Shown: positions 33,380 to 42,550 of the stretch, in pieces
Position numbering within the stretch: position 1 is the stretch's first letter
Layout: each line of letters begins with the position of its first letter
Virus record (IMG/VR): IMGVR_UViG_3300025889_017816
Coordinates: 1 to 64,000 of that record
DNA from: a virus
Strand: one strand, 5' to 3'
Length of the DNA stretch: 64,000 nt
The notes under the pieces: generated by a model
What the model was told of the DNA's origin: nothing
The model's database searches: none
The model's input: the letters and a program-made list of their open reading frames with translations, nothing else
Made by a program: the position numbers and the translations under genes

Positions 33380-34119
33380 TAGTATTCACCGAATGGGTTT
33401 ATTTCTGTGAAATCAAGAATATCCAAACCTTCAGATTCAAAGTCTGCATTGTCAGAGAAAGGTGTTTGAGTTCTTGTATTGTATTTTTCTAGAATAATTG
33501 CTCCTGAAGTTTGATTCAGTAACAAGTCTCCTGTTTCTAACAATACTTGATATTCAAACATATCCATACTCAAGTCGTCTACAGTATCATCAATAGCAGT
33601 AACACCAGTATCCATAATTTCTGAGCTGTACTGATAAAGCTCACATTGCATAGAATAGATATGGAATTTTCCTAATTGATAAAAAGGATCAAGATGCTGA
33701 ACAAATTTAATCTCAAACATACTATTAGTTTTAGGGAAATAAATTAAATCTCCCTCAGCAGGTCTAGATGCAATTTGTAAGACAGGAGTTCCGAAAGCAC
33801 CAACAACATCTTCCCAGCGACGTTTACTTACAACAAAGGTGGCTTGATCGGTAACACTAATACCAAACTTAGTAAATAATTCTCCGTCACCTTCCCATCC
33901 CTGAATATTGGTTAAAAACATTTCTAAGGGATATGCATTATCAAACTGGGATAATACATCCTCTCCAAGAATTTCATCCTGATCAACGGAAGTTCTTGGG
34001 AGATAATAAACATCATGACCATAGATCTTGATGCTCTCTATGATAAGATCTTCAAGTAATCTTTGTTCAGAAGTAGTTCCAGAAGTACTTCCACTTTGGA
34101 AATAAAAATTGGTAGCCAT
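33379..34119 (-). CDS. 14: Neck protein gp14
   Basis: The 246-residue protein matches gp14 (T4: 256): IKIYGHDVYYLPRTSVDQDE, then ILGEDVLSQFDNAYPLEMFL, SVTDQATFVVSKRRWEDVVG, and GDLIYFPKTNSMFEIKFVQH. It forms the head-to-tail joining collar with gp13. The gene lies between 13 and 15 as in T4, with 1-bp joins on both sides. Confidence 0.94.
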   Translation of the reverse strand: MATNFYFQSGSTSGTTSEQRLLEDLIIESIKIYGHDVYYLPRTSVDQDEILGEDVLSQFDNAYPLEMFLTNIQGWEGDGELFTKFGISVTDQATFVVSKRRWEDVVGAFGTPVLQIASRPAEGDLIYFPKTNSMFEIKFVQHLDPFYQLGKFHIYSMQCELYQYSSEIMDTGVTAIDDTVDDLSMDMFEYQVLLETGDLLLNQTSGAIILEKYNTRTQTPFSDNADFESEGLDILDFTEINPFGEY

Positions 34120-34120
34120 T

Positions 34121-35089
34121 TTAACCTACCATAAAATCAACGGGAAGCTCGTATCTTAATTGCATTTCCTGTTCGATTTGTGATATTTCTTCATTTGCCT
34201 CATCAAATATTTTTTGACCGTTCATTGTAATTCCCCCAGGGAGTTGCATACCTTCAAATTTCTTAAGGTTGATTCCCCATTGGCGTTTGATAAGAGCAGT
34301 AGAATATCTTTTTAAGAATATATCATCATATATCTCGGTCCATGTTGCGGGATCAAGAACTTTGTAAACTTCAAATATGATGTAATCTCCTGGCTTGAAT
34401 GTTTCTTGCCAATGTACATCTAGATATATTCTGTTTTGTTTTCTGTTGAATCTAATATTTCTATTACCTGCAAACATATCATCTAATAATTGTAGATGCA
34501 TTTTTACCTGATTATAATAGGTTACATCACTAGATAATAAGTTATACATATCGTTCAAACGGAACTGATATACAACGTCGAAAATATTAGTGCCTGCATG
34601 GCTACTACCAATAGTTCCTAATGGAAATGCACGGATAACACCTGTTACAGAATCAGCAACTTCAAAATAACGATCATCCCAATTTTTTTGTACATATGCA
34701 GATGATGCTGCTAGTGTAGCAGTTGTAGCAGATTGGTCTCCGGTAATGGTTTCTCCGTTGGAGAAAGTCCCAGAAACACCTTTTAGTAATAATTTATTTG
34801 ACCCGCTTATTTCATAAACCTTTGCTGTAGCTTCAGAAGTTCCACCTGTGATAGTTTCACCCACAGTAAAATTTGCGGCAACTAAAGTAGCTAAGCTAAC
34901 ATAGGAAGCCTCTATTTGCTCAGAGACATAAACACGCTCAACACCATCAAAATGATATTCTTGCCAAAACTCTAAGGCATCGTCAATTCTATCGCTTACT
35001 TGGTCATCATCAACGTTAATTTCTATAACTGGATGCCCTAAACGACGAAGACAGTAATCTACTAATTCAGTACGGGTTGTAACAGCCAT
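34121..35089 (-). CDS. 13: Neck protein gp13 with inserted module
   Basis: The protein has the gp13 frame: TELVDYCLRRLGHPVIEINV near the start, ALEFWQEYHFDGV, then IRAFPLGTIGSSHAGTNIFD and YRLDVHWQ-like positions in the second half, ending with ELPVDFMVG. Residues 73-129 form an inserted module (FTVGETITGGTSEATAKVYE, then FSNGETITGDQSATTATL) that recurs in baseplate proteins here. I chose the ATG at 35089 (GAGGT upstream), giving 322 residues. The longer frame begins with TTG and has no ribosome-binding site. The promoter is inside a 17-bp hairpin. Confidence 0.92.
   Translation of the reverse strand: MAVTTRTELVDYCLRRLGHPVIEINVDDDQVSDRIDDALEFWQEYHFDGVERVYVSEQIEASYVSLATLVAANFTVGETITGGTSEATAKVYEISGSNKLLLKGVSGTFSNGETITGDQSATTATLAASSAYVQKNWDDRYFEVADSVTGVIRAFPLGTIGSSHAGTNIFDVVYQFRLNDMYNLLSSDVTYYNQVKMHLQLLDDMFAGNRNIRFNRKQNRIYLDVHWQETFKPGDYIIFEVYKVLDPATWTEIYDDIFLKRYSTALIKRQWGINLKKFEGMQLPGGITMNGQKIFDEANEEISQIEQEMQLRYELPVDFMVG
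34703..34873. repeat. GETITG module coding segment within gene 13
   Basis: This segment codes for gp13 residues 73-129. The module has two GETITG turns about 35 residues apart and resembles parts of the proteins at 48673-50970 (near 49660-49845) and 50989-55494. Confidence 0.65.
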
Positions 35090-35103
35090 GTTACCTCGCA
35101 ATA

Positions 35104-35156
35104 AAAAGTTAGTTGGTATTACTATTTATAATCTTTAGCAATACCAACTAACTTTT
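35104..35156. repeat. 17-bp inverted repeat enclosing the gene 13 late promoter
   Basis: AAAAGTTAGTTGGTATT (35104-35120) and its perfect complement (35140-35156) flank a 19-base loop that holds the late promoter TATAAATA (35123-35130). Read-through RNA would form a long hairpin followed by a T-rich tract, while promoter-started RNA carries only the downstream arm. It can therefore act as a terminator for upstream genes and still allow gene 13 expression. Confidence 0.85.
35123..35130 (-). promoter_or_regulatory. T4-type late promoter before gene 13, in a hairpin loop
   Basis: Exact TATAAATA on the minus strand, 33 bp before the ATG at 35089, located within the loop of the inverted repeat 35104-35156. 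Confidence 0.85.
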
Positions 35157-35158
35157 AT

Positions 35159-35563
35159 TTAATCTACGAGTATTGGTTGTAGTGCAGCAAGTGCATTAGC
35201 TGCAATTTCTAGACTTTCTGGAAGATCATTCATAGAAAGAGAAACATTACTAACTTCTACCTCAACGTTGAGTAAGTCACGAATTTCTTGATTCAAGGCA
35301 GAAATACTATCTGGATTAATTTGAATGGTGCCTTGAACAGGATTTCCATTAGTATCTACTCCTGGTACCACGTTACCATTCTCATCTCTCACTGCATGAC
35401 GCATACGAGCTTCATCCAAGGTCTTTTGTAAAGACTCAAAAAACGGAGTTAAAGTTGTTTTAGCTGTAAGTATCTTCCACGCAGTTCGTGCTGGAAGTCT
35501 TTCATCACTAAGAAGACTAAGTCCGTTTACAACACCATAAATTTGTTCATTTGTAAGATTCAT
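35159..35563 (-). CDS. Unknown protein between fibres and neck genes
   Basis: A 134-residue protein of unknown family. It starts MNLTNEQIYGVVNGLSLLSD and has a central DENGNVVPGVDTNGNPVQGT stretch with two NGN turns, flanked by two helices (FFESLQKTLDEARMRH and NQEIRDLLNVEVEV). It lies between the fibre locus and gene 13, and has its own sigma70-like promoter instead of a late promoter. A large hairpin starts right after its stop. AGGAGGAA... precedes the ATG. Confidence 0.7.
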   Translation of the reverse strand: MNLTNEQIYGVVNGLSLLSDERLPARTAWKILTAKTTLTPFFESLQKTLDEARMRHAVRDENGNVVPGVDTNGNPVQGTIQINPDSISALNQEIRDLLNVEVEVSNVSLSMNDLPESLEIAANALAALQPILVD

Positions 35564-35591
35564 TTTTCCTCCATAGTTAAAATCACCTAAT

Positions 35592-35619
35592 AATATAACA
35601 TATTTTTATTATATGTCAA
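35592..35619 (-). promoter_or_regulatory. Sigma70-like promoter before the 134-residue gene
   Basis: TTGACA (35614-35619) and TATATT (35592-35597) on the minus strand, with a 16-bp spacer, about 29 bp before the ATG at 35563. It follows the long fibre gene. Confidence 0.72.
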
Positions 35620-35622
35620 GCT

Positions 35623-38600
35623 TTATTTATCTAACATTTTTTTAAGTTCTTCAATTTGCTCTTGTTGTTCCTTGATTGCTTCGATCAATACTGGAACCAA
35701 TTTTCCATAATCTAAGGTCAAGTAATTTTCACCTGACTTAGAAACTACATTATCTTCTTCGTCTCTAACCATGTCAAATGGTGCCAATTTAACAATCTCT
35801 GGAGCTACTTTTTGTACATCTTGTGCACTTAAACCTAGTTGTAGTTCTTTGCCTTCGAAACCTAATGATTGTGCTAGTTCATTATTTGTATATCTGAAAG
35901 CCTTTAGAGATTTAACCATATCAAGTGCATTGGTTACATCCTCGACCTTTTCCTTCAATCTTTCATCAGAATAGTAGGCCGTAATTTCACTTGTTGCAAT
36001 AATTTGTCCAGTAACGTGTAATGCTTGTGCGGGAGCTGCATTACCGATACCGACCTTGCCGGTGCTGTCTACTCTGACTCTTTCTACTCCGGCTGTCGTA
36101 ATACCAAGGGTGTCAGCAGCTGGAGCGTATATACCGGTATTTGTATCACCTGTCCAACTAAAGCTAGGTGCTGTCACCGTGTCTGCTGCGTTACCCAAGA
36201 ACTTAGCAAAGTCAACTGTTCCTGAACCTGTTAAGTTGGTCATACCTGTATATGAACCACTGATACGAGCATCTGGAACAGTTCCAGAACTTAAATTACT
36301 TGCATTCAATGAAGATAATGAAGCACCAGATCCACTAAATGTACCTGCAACTAATGTATTAGTACTAGGATTATAGTTAAGACTACTATCTTCATTTAGG
36401 CGCTTGTAACCACCAGCACTATTATCAGTAAATACAATATATCGTGTTGCAGCCGTACCTTCATCGTCCTCGATATATGGTTCAACTGTGATGTTTGCAG
36501 AACCATTGAATGAGACACCATTGATAGTACGAGATGTTTGTAATGTAGTGGCTGTTGATGCGTTACCTGACAATGCTGCTGTCACAGTACCTGCACTGAA
36601 GTTTCCAGAAGCATCACGGAAAACAATTGTACTTGCTGTGTTGGCATTTGTGGCATTAGATGTTACAGTAAAAGTACCGCCTTCGGAACTTACTGAACCA
36701 CTGATACCATTGCCTGATGTTGCACCTGCTCCAACATAGTTACCTGTTGTATCTGTACCTAGTGCCACGGAGTTGGCAGCAATAGTTGCTGTTAATGTAC
36801 CGCTTGCTAAATCAGTTAAAGTAACCGAGCCTGTTAAATCACCACCTAATGTAATTGTTGGGTCTGGCTTACTTAATACGTCAGCCCATTCAATGTTGGC
36901 ATCAACTGTTCCCTTAGTACCCGAAAAAACTTCGCTTGTGTTTGTGGCATCTGGGATGAATGTGAGTTTACCTGAACTATCATCAAATCCAAAGAAACCA
37001 ACTTTAGCTGCAGTCCCATTATGCCAACGGAATTCAACACCTCGATCCTTGTTATCATCTGTACTTGGAGCAGTATCACCACCTAAAGTAATGATTGGGT
37101 CATCAAGTGTTACTGTGGTTGAATTAACAGTTGTAGTTGTGCCGTTAACGGTTAAGTTACCACTCAATGACAAATTGGCAGCATTTACAGTACCTGTAAA
37201 TGTTGGTGATGCTAATGGAGCTTTTGCATTCAATTGTGTCTGAATGTTGCTCGTAACACCATCGGTATAGTTAAGTTCTGTTACTGTAGCTGTAATGCCG
37301 TCTAATGCATTCAACTCTGATGCTGTTGCAGTTAAATCTGTGATGTCAGCAACTGTATGTGTATGACCTGTAGCAGAAATACCAGCCTCTGCAAGGGTGT
37401 TGTTTATCCAAGCACTACCATTCCACTTTAATATCTCACCAGCACTATTAGTTGTAATAGTGGTGTTACTTAATGAATCTAAAGTATGGTTATGGGAAGT
37501 AGCGGAGATACCAGCCTCTGCAAGGGTGTTGTTTATCCAAGCACTACCATTCCACTTTAGAATTTCACCAGCACTATTAGTTGTAATAGTGGTGTTACTT
37601 AATGAATCTAAAGTATGGTTATGGGAAGTACTTGACTTACCATCTAACTGAGTTTGAATGTTGCTTGTAACACCATCAGTATAGTTAAGTTCTGCTGCTG
37701 TTGCAGTTAAATCTGTGATGTCAGCAACTGTATGTGTATGACCTGTAGCAGAAATACCAGCTTCAGCTAATGTGTTGTTTATCCAAGCACTACCATTCCA
37801 CTTTAGAATTTCACCAGCACTATTAGTTGTAATAGTGGTGTTACTTAGACCATCAAGAGTATGGTTATGGGAAGTACTTGACTTGCCATCTAACTGAGTT
37901 TGAATGGCAGAAGTAACACCGTCAACATAGTTGAGTTCTGTTACTGTAGCAGTAATGCCATCTAAAGTATTAAGTTCAGTAGCAGTAGCAGTTAAATCTG
38001 TGATGTCAGCAACTGTATGTGTATGACCTGTAGCGGAGATACCAGCTTCAGCTAATGTGTTGTTTATCCAAGCAGTACCGTTCCACTTTAATATCTCACC
38101 AGCACTATTAGTTGTAATAGTGGTGTTACTTAATGAATCTAAAGTATGGTTATGGGAAGTACTTGACTTACCATCTAACTGAGTTTGAATGGCAGAAGTA
38201 ACGCCGTCGGTATAATTAAGTTCTGTTACTGTAGCTGTGATACCATCCAAAACATTGAGTTCTGAAACTGTGGCAGTTAAGTCTGTTAATGTTGTGGCTG
38301 TTGAAGCATTACCACTTAGTGCTGCTGTGATTGTGCCTGCGGCAAAATTACCGGAAGCATCACGAGCAACGATGGCTGATGCTGTATTTGCATCAGTAGC
38401 AGTTGTGGCGGAATTACTTACCTTGCCTGCTGTAGAAATTGTTGACAATTTACTGTCAGCAATTGAACCAGCTAACATTGCATTAGTTACTGTGCCTGTA
38501 TCAGTGGTATAAACACCGTTAGTTACGGTGCCAGCATTGCCTGAAACATCACCAGTTACGTCACCTGTTAAGTCACCTGTAATTGTGCCTGTAGTGGTGA

Positions 38601-39684
38601 TGTTGTTAGCACCCATATCAAGTGGCTTGTTCATTGTCCACTTGTCACCAGTAGAAGCATAGGTGAATGTAGCAGAAGCTCCGTCTACTGTAATACCTGC
38701 ACCATTAGCTGCTGCAGCATTTACAGCACCAGATGCTACTGTAATGTTGAGGTCGTCTACTGATAATGAAGTAGAATTAATGGTAGTTGTAGTACCATCT
38801 ATCTGTAAATTACCTGTAACAGTTAAATTACCACCAATTGAAGCATTACTTGTTGTTGACAAAGTACCTGTAATAGCAGTATTGTCATTAAGTGCAATAG
38901 TACCTGTACCATTTCCACTCAAGGCAAGAGTGGTGTCTGCTGTTTTAGTGGTGATGCTATCTGTTTTAATACCACTAGCAAAAGAAACAGGGTTACCTGC
39001 ACTGTTTGAAACATTAGTACCATCTTCAATTTGAAGGGTACCTTTGATTTGAATAATTCCTGAGCCTGTAGGATCTAATTTAATATCACCGGAGCCTGAA
39101 GTTTGTACAGCAACATCTTGATTGGTATCAGCAGAAATTGTGATAGTACCAGAATTATCAGATACCACCTGCTGTCCATTAACATACAAAGAACCTGGGC
39201 CGACGAATATATCGGACCATTGTTTCAAGGCTGAACCAAGTGCATATGTGTTATCTACACTAGGAACAATGTTTCCTGAAACAGTTGAGTTACCTGTAAG
39301 CGTTACACCCGCAAATGATGGTGTATCTGATGTCCCAACAGCTTGACCAATAGATACCGCACCTGACGAAATACTAACACCAGTACCTGCTGTAATATGT
39401 GCTTGCACCTCAGCTGCACTAGGTCCAGTATATGTAATGACACCTGTACTGTTATTATACGACAGTGAACCATCACCGCCTGCGTCAGTAACACTAATAT
39501 TAGTTAGAGCAATAGCAGAAGTATTAGATAAGTCTGCTCTTGCTATCTCAAAACCACCCTGTGTAGAACCATCGTGCACTACAAGGGTGTCTTTAGAGGT
39601 ATCGACGGTTACCTCACCTTCTGCACCTGTGAATGATGCATGCTGTGTTGTGGTTCCTCGTCTAAATTGAACTGCTGTAGGCAT
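35623..39684 (-). CDS. Long tail fibre with S74 chaperone domain
   Basis: The 1353-residue protein begins with a fibre-attachment module (FRRGTTTQHASFTGAEGEV, VVHDGSTQGGFE) shared with the small protein at 39724-39948. A long beta-rich shaft follows, including four tandem units of about 43 residues (SHNHTLDSLSNTTITTNSAG, then EILKWNGSAWINNTLAEAG). The C-terminal 115 residues are an intramolecular chaperone of the Peptidase_S74 type, starting at Ser1239 in SDERLK, which trims itself off after trimer assembly. This is a receptor-binding candidate. An 80-residue block (DNKDRGVEFRWHN etc.) is nearly identical in the other long fibre at 45484-48468. Confidence 0.9.
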   Translation of the reverse strand: MPTAVQFRRGTTTQHASFTGAEGEVTVDTSKDTLVVHDGSTQGGFEIARADLSNTSAIALTNISVTDAGGDGSLSYNNSTGVITYTGPSAAEVQAHITAGTGVSISSGAVSIGQAVGTSDTPSFAGVTLTGNSTVSGNIVPSVDNTYALGSALKQWSDIFVGPGSLYVNGQQVVSDNSGTITISADTNQDVAVQTSGSGDIKLDPTGSGIIQIKGTLQIEDGTNVSNSAGNPVSFASGIKTDSITTKTADTTLALSGNGTGTIALNDNTAITGTLSTTSNASIGGNLTVTGNLQIDGTTTTINSTSLSVDDLNITVASGAVNAAAANGAGITVDGASATFTYASTGDKWTMNKPLDMGANNITTTGTITGDLTGDVTGDVSGNAGTVTNGVYTTDTGTVTNAMLAGSIADSKLSTISTAGKVSNSATTATDANTASAIVARDASGNFAAGTITAALSGNASTATTLTDLTATVSELNVLDGITATVTELNYTDGVTSAIQTQLDGKSSTSHNHTLDSLSNTTITTNSAGEILKWNGTAWINNTLAEAGISATGHTHTVADITDLTATATELNTLDGITATVTELNYVDGVTSAIQTQLDGKSSTSHNHTLDGLSNTTITTNSAGEILKWNGSAWINNTLAEAGISATGHTHTVADITDLTATAAELNYTDGVTSNIQTQLDGKSSTSHNHTLDSLSNTTITTNSAGEILKWNGSAWINNTLAEAGISATSHNHTLDSLSNTTITTNSAGEILKWNGSAWINNTLAEAGISATGHTHTVADITDLTATASELNALDGITATVTELNYTDGVTSNIQTQLNAKAPLASPTFTGTVNAANLSLSGNLTVNGTTTTVNSTTVTLDDPIITLGGDTAPSTDDNKDRGVEFRWHNGTAAKVGFFGFDDSSGKLTFIPDATNTSEVFSGTKGTVDANIEWADVLSKPDPTITLGGDLTGSVTLTDLASGTLTATIAANSVALGTDTTGNYVGAGATSGNGISGSVSSEGGTFTVTSNATNANTASTIVFRDASGNFSAGTVTAALSGNASTATTLQTSRTINGVSFNGSANITVEPYIEDDEGTAATRYIVFTDNSAGGYKRLNEDSSLNYNPSTNTLVAGTFSGSGASLSSLNASNLSSGTVPDARISGSYTGMTNLTGSGTVDFAKFLGNAADTVTAPSFSWTGDTNTGIYAPAADTLGITTAGVERVRVDSTGKVGIGNAAPAQALHVTGQIIATSEITAYYSDERLKEKVEDVTNALDMVKSLKAFRYTNNELAQSLGFEGKELQLGLSAQDVQKVAPEIVKLAPFDMVRDEEDNVVSKSGENYLTLDYGKLVPVLIEAIKEQQEQIEELKKMLDK
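37370..38165. repeat. Tandem repeats in the long fibre gene
   Basis: Four copies of a roughly 130-bp unit (boundaries approximate) encode the repeated SHNHTLDSLSNTTITTN... block. The copies begin near 37374, 37503, 37744 and 38034. The third and fourth are spaced by an extra segment coding for TELNYVDGV-type sequence. The high identity suggests recent duplication or recombination. Confidence 0.8.
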
Positions 39685-39723
39685 AAGTTAATCTCCAGGA
39701 CTCTTATATTGTAAATTAGTTGG

Positions 39724-39948
39724 TTAGTAAGTTCCACCATCAATTGTGTCAACCTGCGAACCAGGTATGGTTGCAGACGCACTTAAATTATTTAGATCAG
39801 CTCTACAAAGTTCAAAACCACCTTGTGTAGATCCATCATGTACTACTGCTGTTTTTTTTGTTGTGTTTACTGTAATTTCAGCTTCTGCACCAGTAAATGA
39901 TGCATGCTGTGTTGTAGTGCCACGTCTAAATCTAATTCTAGTTGACAT
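39724..39948 (-). CDS. Small fibre-tip protein (RRGTTTQHASF type)
   Basis: This 74-residue protein is almost only the fibre-attachment module. Positions 7-52 (RFRRGTTTQHASFTGAEAEI, then VVHDGSTQGGFELCRAD) match the first 55 residues of the 1353-residue fibre. It ends in IDGGTY, a C-terminus also seen in two neighbouring genes. It has no shaft or chaperone. It may be a stand-alone connector between fibre and baseplate, or a capping protein. GGGAG lies upstream of its ATG. Confidence 0.75.
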   Translation of the reverse strand: MSTRIRFRRGTTTQHASFTGAEAEITVNTTKKTAVVHDGSTQGGFELCRADLNNLSASATIPGSQVDTIDGGTY

Positions 39949-39951
39949 TTA

Positions 39952-40305
39952 TTATAAGCTCCCGTAATCTATATTGTTACCGGATCCTACGCTATCAGCG
40001 ATAGAACCATAATCCTGATCTGAATTATAAGTCATTCTAACAATGGCTGTATTGCTTTCAGATGAAGTATCTATGGTGAATAGCCCACTAGAAGTATCTG
40101 CAAATTTTAAAATATCTACCGTTGCTGTACTATCGGTATCTGTAACCACCATTCCGCCTTGTATTGCTTTAATAGCATCAGAAGAATCTCTAATATAGAT
40201 TTTTTTATCTGCAGTATTAACAGCAATTTCACCTACAGCAATATCTGCTGTGGTGGGGGCGCTACTGCCAGTTTCACTTCTTTTAGGTTTAATTACAAGT
40301 GCCAT
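39952..40305 (-). CDS. Small fibre-tip protein (KPKRSETGSSAPTT type)
   Basis: The 117-residue protein starts MALVIKPKRSETGSSAPTTA, followed by VGEIAVNTADKKIYIRDS. This is the second kind of attachment module and matches the start of the 620-residue fibre-like protein. The remaining 70 residues form a compact beta-rich part with no chaperone, ending in NNIDYGSL. It starts 112 bp downstream of the 620-residue gene, after a strong hairpin, and is followed at once by the 74-residue protein. Confidence 0.7.
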   Translation of the reverse strand: MALVIKPKRSETGSSAPTTADIAVGEIAVNTADKKIYIRDSSDAIKAIQGGMVVTDTDSTATVDILKFADTSSGLFTIDTSSESNTAIVRMTYNSDQDYGSIADSVGSGNNIDYGSL

Positions 40306-40368
40306 TGATTTTATTCCCGAGTTAGTTGTTTTTATAGTTACAATGACATATTTGTTTTATACAACCCA

Positions 40369-40395
40369 GGAAGTCGGGCCACTGACCCGACTTCC
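40369..40395 (-). terminator. Strong hairpin after the 620-residue gene
   Basis: GGAAGTCGGG and CCCGACTTCC form a perfect 10-bp GC-rich stem with a 7-base loop, 22 bp past the stop of the fibre-like gene. There is no clean T run on the minus-strand side, so it may be a terminator of weaker type or an RNA-stabilising hairpin. Confidence 0.55.
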
Positions 40396-40417
40396 GTGGT
40401 TATAATTACTTCACATA

Positions 40418-42280
40418 TTAATATGTACCACCATCCACTACGTTGGTCCAAGCAGGTGTACCTGAGTTTGAATACAGGAAGTATCCACTAGTACCTGCTG
40501 CTGTTACTTGAACAGCACTTGTACCATTACCATAAAGAATACCATTACTGGTGAAAGTTGTAGCACCTGTACCACCATCACCTACTGCAATTGCTGATGA
40601 TAGTGAAGATACTGTACCGCCAGTAACGTTACCCTCAAGGTTTGCTACTATTGTTGCTACAGCATAGCCTGTACCAGCAACGTTAACTGTTGTGGTTGGG
40701 GCAGCTTGTAGATCTTTGAACAAACGGAACTTGCCGTCTGATGCATCACGGAAAAGACCGGCATATAGATCCAATGAACCTGATGTGTCATATAAACCAT
40801 AGAAACCAATATCGACAGCATCGGTTGAGTTATTATCGTTACCTAAGATAATTAGAGGATCTGTTACACTTAAGGTTGATGAGTTAACTGTAGTGGTTGT
40901 ACCTGAAACAGTCAAGTTACCAGCAACAGTTACGTTAGCACCTGAAAGTGTGATTGCGGTTGTGCCGCCACTTGATTTAATGTCGTTACCACCGACTGTC
41001 AAGTCACCGACCAATACTACGTCATCGGTTAATGCGACTGTAACTGCTGCACCTTCACCTGAACCACTAACTGCAATTTGATTTGATGTACCAGCTACGG
41101 TTGCTACATAATCACCTGTTGTATCTGTGCCAAGTGCAACTGAATTGGCAGCAATTGTTGCTGTCAAAGTTGCATTTGCTGAACCATCAATTGATACGCT
41201 ACCTGAAAGGTCACCACCAAGTGTGATTGTGCGTGCTGTTGCCCATGCTGATGCGGTTGTAGCATTACCACTTAGTGCTGCTGTGATTGTACCAGCGGCA
41301 AAGTTACCTGAACCGTCACGAGCAACAACCTTTGAAGCTGTGTTAAGTGCTGTGGCGTCAACTGCCAATGTGATAGCTGCACCCTCAGAACCACCATCAC
41401 CACCGGTCATGTATGAGCCGTTTGTGATACTTGCAACATAGTTGCCTGTTGTGTCTGTACCAAGTGCTACTGAGTTTGCTTGAATGGTTGCTGTTCCGTC
41501 CTCAGCAATTAGAACATCACCTGAAACTGCTGCATAAACATAATCAGCAACATCTTCTGCTGTGATTTTTCTGTTTGCTGTTGCTGATGCATCATAAACA
41601 AGGAACAAGTCAGCATCTGCAAGAGCAGTTAATGCTGTACCGCCGTTAATGTTTACTAAGGTGTCTGTAACTGAGTTAAGACTAACTGCACCTGAAGAAA
41701 CAGAGAAATCTGTTGAATTGAATGATGCAACACCCTTGTTTGATGTTGTTGCATCTTCGCCTGAAACTGTTACTGTGTTGTCTGTAATGGCAATGTCAAT
41801 ACCTTCACCACCAGTAAAGGTCATTGTTTGGCCAGTACTGAAAGTATCAGAACCTGTATCGCCTGCAATTGTGAAACTTGATGAAGCTGGTGATGCAAAT
41901 GATAGTACACCTGAACCATTGGTGGTTAGGATTTGACCACTTGTACCATCAGCTCCTGGTAGAGTAAATGCTACATTTGCTGTAACAGTTGCTGGGGCCT
42001 TAAGTGTTACACTTGCTGAACCATCAGCATCTGCCAAAACAACTGCTGCACCATTGGTGCCATCTTTAGGATCTAAGAAAGCATCAACTGTATCGGTGTA
42101 GTATTTACCACCAACTTTTTGAATAACAGCAGCAGAACCAGAATCTACAGATTCGATATAAAGAACGGCACTGGCACCGTCATTGGATGCATCTTCTGCG
42201 TACGCTAGCTCGCCTTCAACCAAATCTGAAGTTGTTGGTGCTGAAGAACCAGAAGAACGTTTAATTTGAATTACGGTCAT
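40418..42280 (-). CDS. Fibre-like structural protein ending in DGGTY
   Basis: The 620-residue protein has an attachment module ([38 protein letters not shown]), then a beta-rich shaft with [18 protein letters not shown] and [20 protein letters not shown] segments that it shares with the two long fibres. It has no S74 chaperone at its end. It stops at NVVDGGTY, the same C-terminus as the 74-residue and (as DGGTF) the 70-residue protein nearby. It may be a short fibre or a fibre that is assembled without a cleavable chaperone. Confidence 0.8.
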   Translation of the reverse strand: MTVIQIKRSSGSSAPTTSDLVEGELAYAEDASNDGASAVLYIESVDSGSAAVIQKVGGKYYTDTVDAFLDPKDGTNGAAVVLADADGSASVTLKAPATVTANVAFTLPGADGTSGQILTTNGSGVLSFASPASSSFTIAGDTGSDTFSTGQTMTFTGGEGIDIAITDNTVTVSGEDATTSNKGVASFNSTDFSVSSGAVSLNSVTDTLVNINGGTALTALADADLFLVYDASATANRKITAEDVADYVYAAVSGDVLIAEDGTATIQANSVALGTDTTGNYVASITNGSYMTGGDGGSEGAAITLAVDATALNTASKVVARDGSGNFAAGTITAALSGNATTASAWATARTITLGGDLSGSVSIDGSANATLTATIAANSVALGTDTTGDYVATVAGTSNQIAVSGSGEGAAVTVALTDDVVLVGDLTVGGNDIKSSGGTTAITLSGANVTVAGNLTVSGTTTTVNSSTLSVTDPLIILGNDNNSTDAVDIGFYGLYDTSGSLDLYAGLFRDASDGKFRLFKDLQAAPTTTVNVAGTGYAVATIVANLEGNVTGGTVSSLSSAIAVGDGGTGATTFTSNGILYGNGTSAVQVTAAGTSGYFLYSNSGTPAWTNVVDGGTY

Positions 42281-42337
42281 CGGAATTTCCTTGTTTTTAG
42301 GTTTATGATTGCTTTTTCCTGCGTTGCTTTAATAATA

Positions 42338-42550
42338 TTAAAAAGTTCCGCCATCTATATTAGATACACCAGCCACAGCTTGCGGTACCCATTTTTCTAA
42401 TACCGAATCATAAACCAAAGTATAACCATTTTCTAAACCGCCTGAGGCGTCAATATTTTTCAATTCTTCCACATTCAAATTATCCAGTTGAACTCTTTTT
42501 ATAGAAGTATTTATTCTATTTGGTGTTCCCACCTTTACTTGAATAGCCAT
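42338..42550 (-). CDS. Small protein ending in DGGTF
   Basis: This 70-residue protein has an ATG that overlaps the TAA of the upstream 110-residue gene by 1 bp. It starts MAIQVKVGTPNRINTSIKRV and ends SNIDGGTF, the C-terminus shared with two fibre-region proteins. The middle (GYTLVYDSVLEKWVPQAV) resembles the short Y-x-x-x-x-x-W repeats of fibre shafts. It is probably a structural connector. The family is not named. Confidence 0.7.
   Translation of the reverse strand: MAIQVKVGTPNRINTSIKRVQLDNLNVEELKNIDASGGLENGYTLVYDSVLEKWVPQAVAGVSNIDGGTF

Noticed and set aside
36560-39670. Repetitive DNA in the long fibre gene as a possible CRISPR array
   Set aside because: The repeats are in frame and encode conserved protein units. 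There is no short palindromic repeat with unique spacers.
40330-40337. TATAAAAA on the minus strand before the 117-residue gene
   Set aside because: It differs from the strictly conserved late motif at one position that is nearly invariant in the other eight sites.
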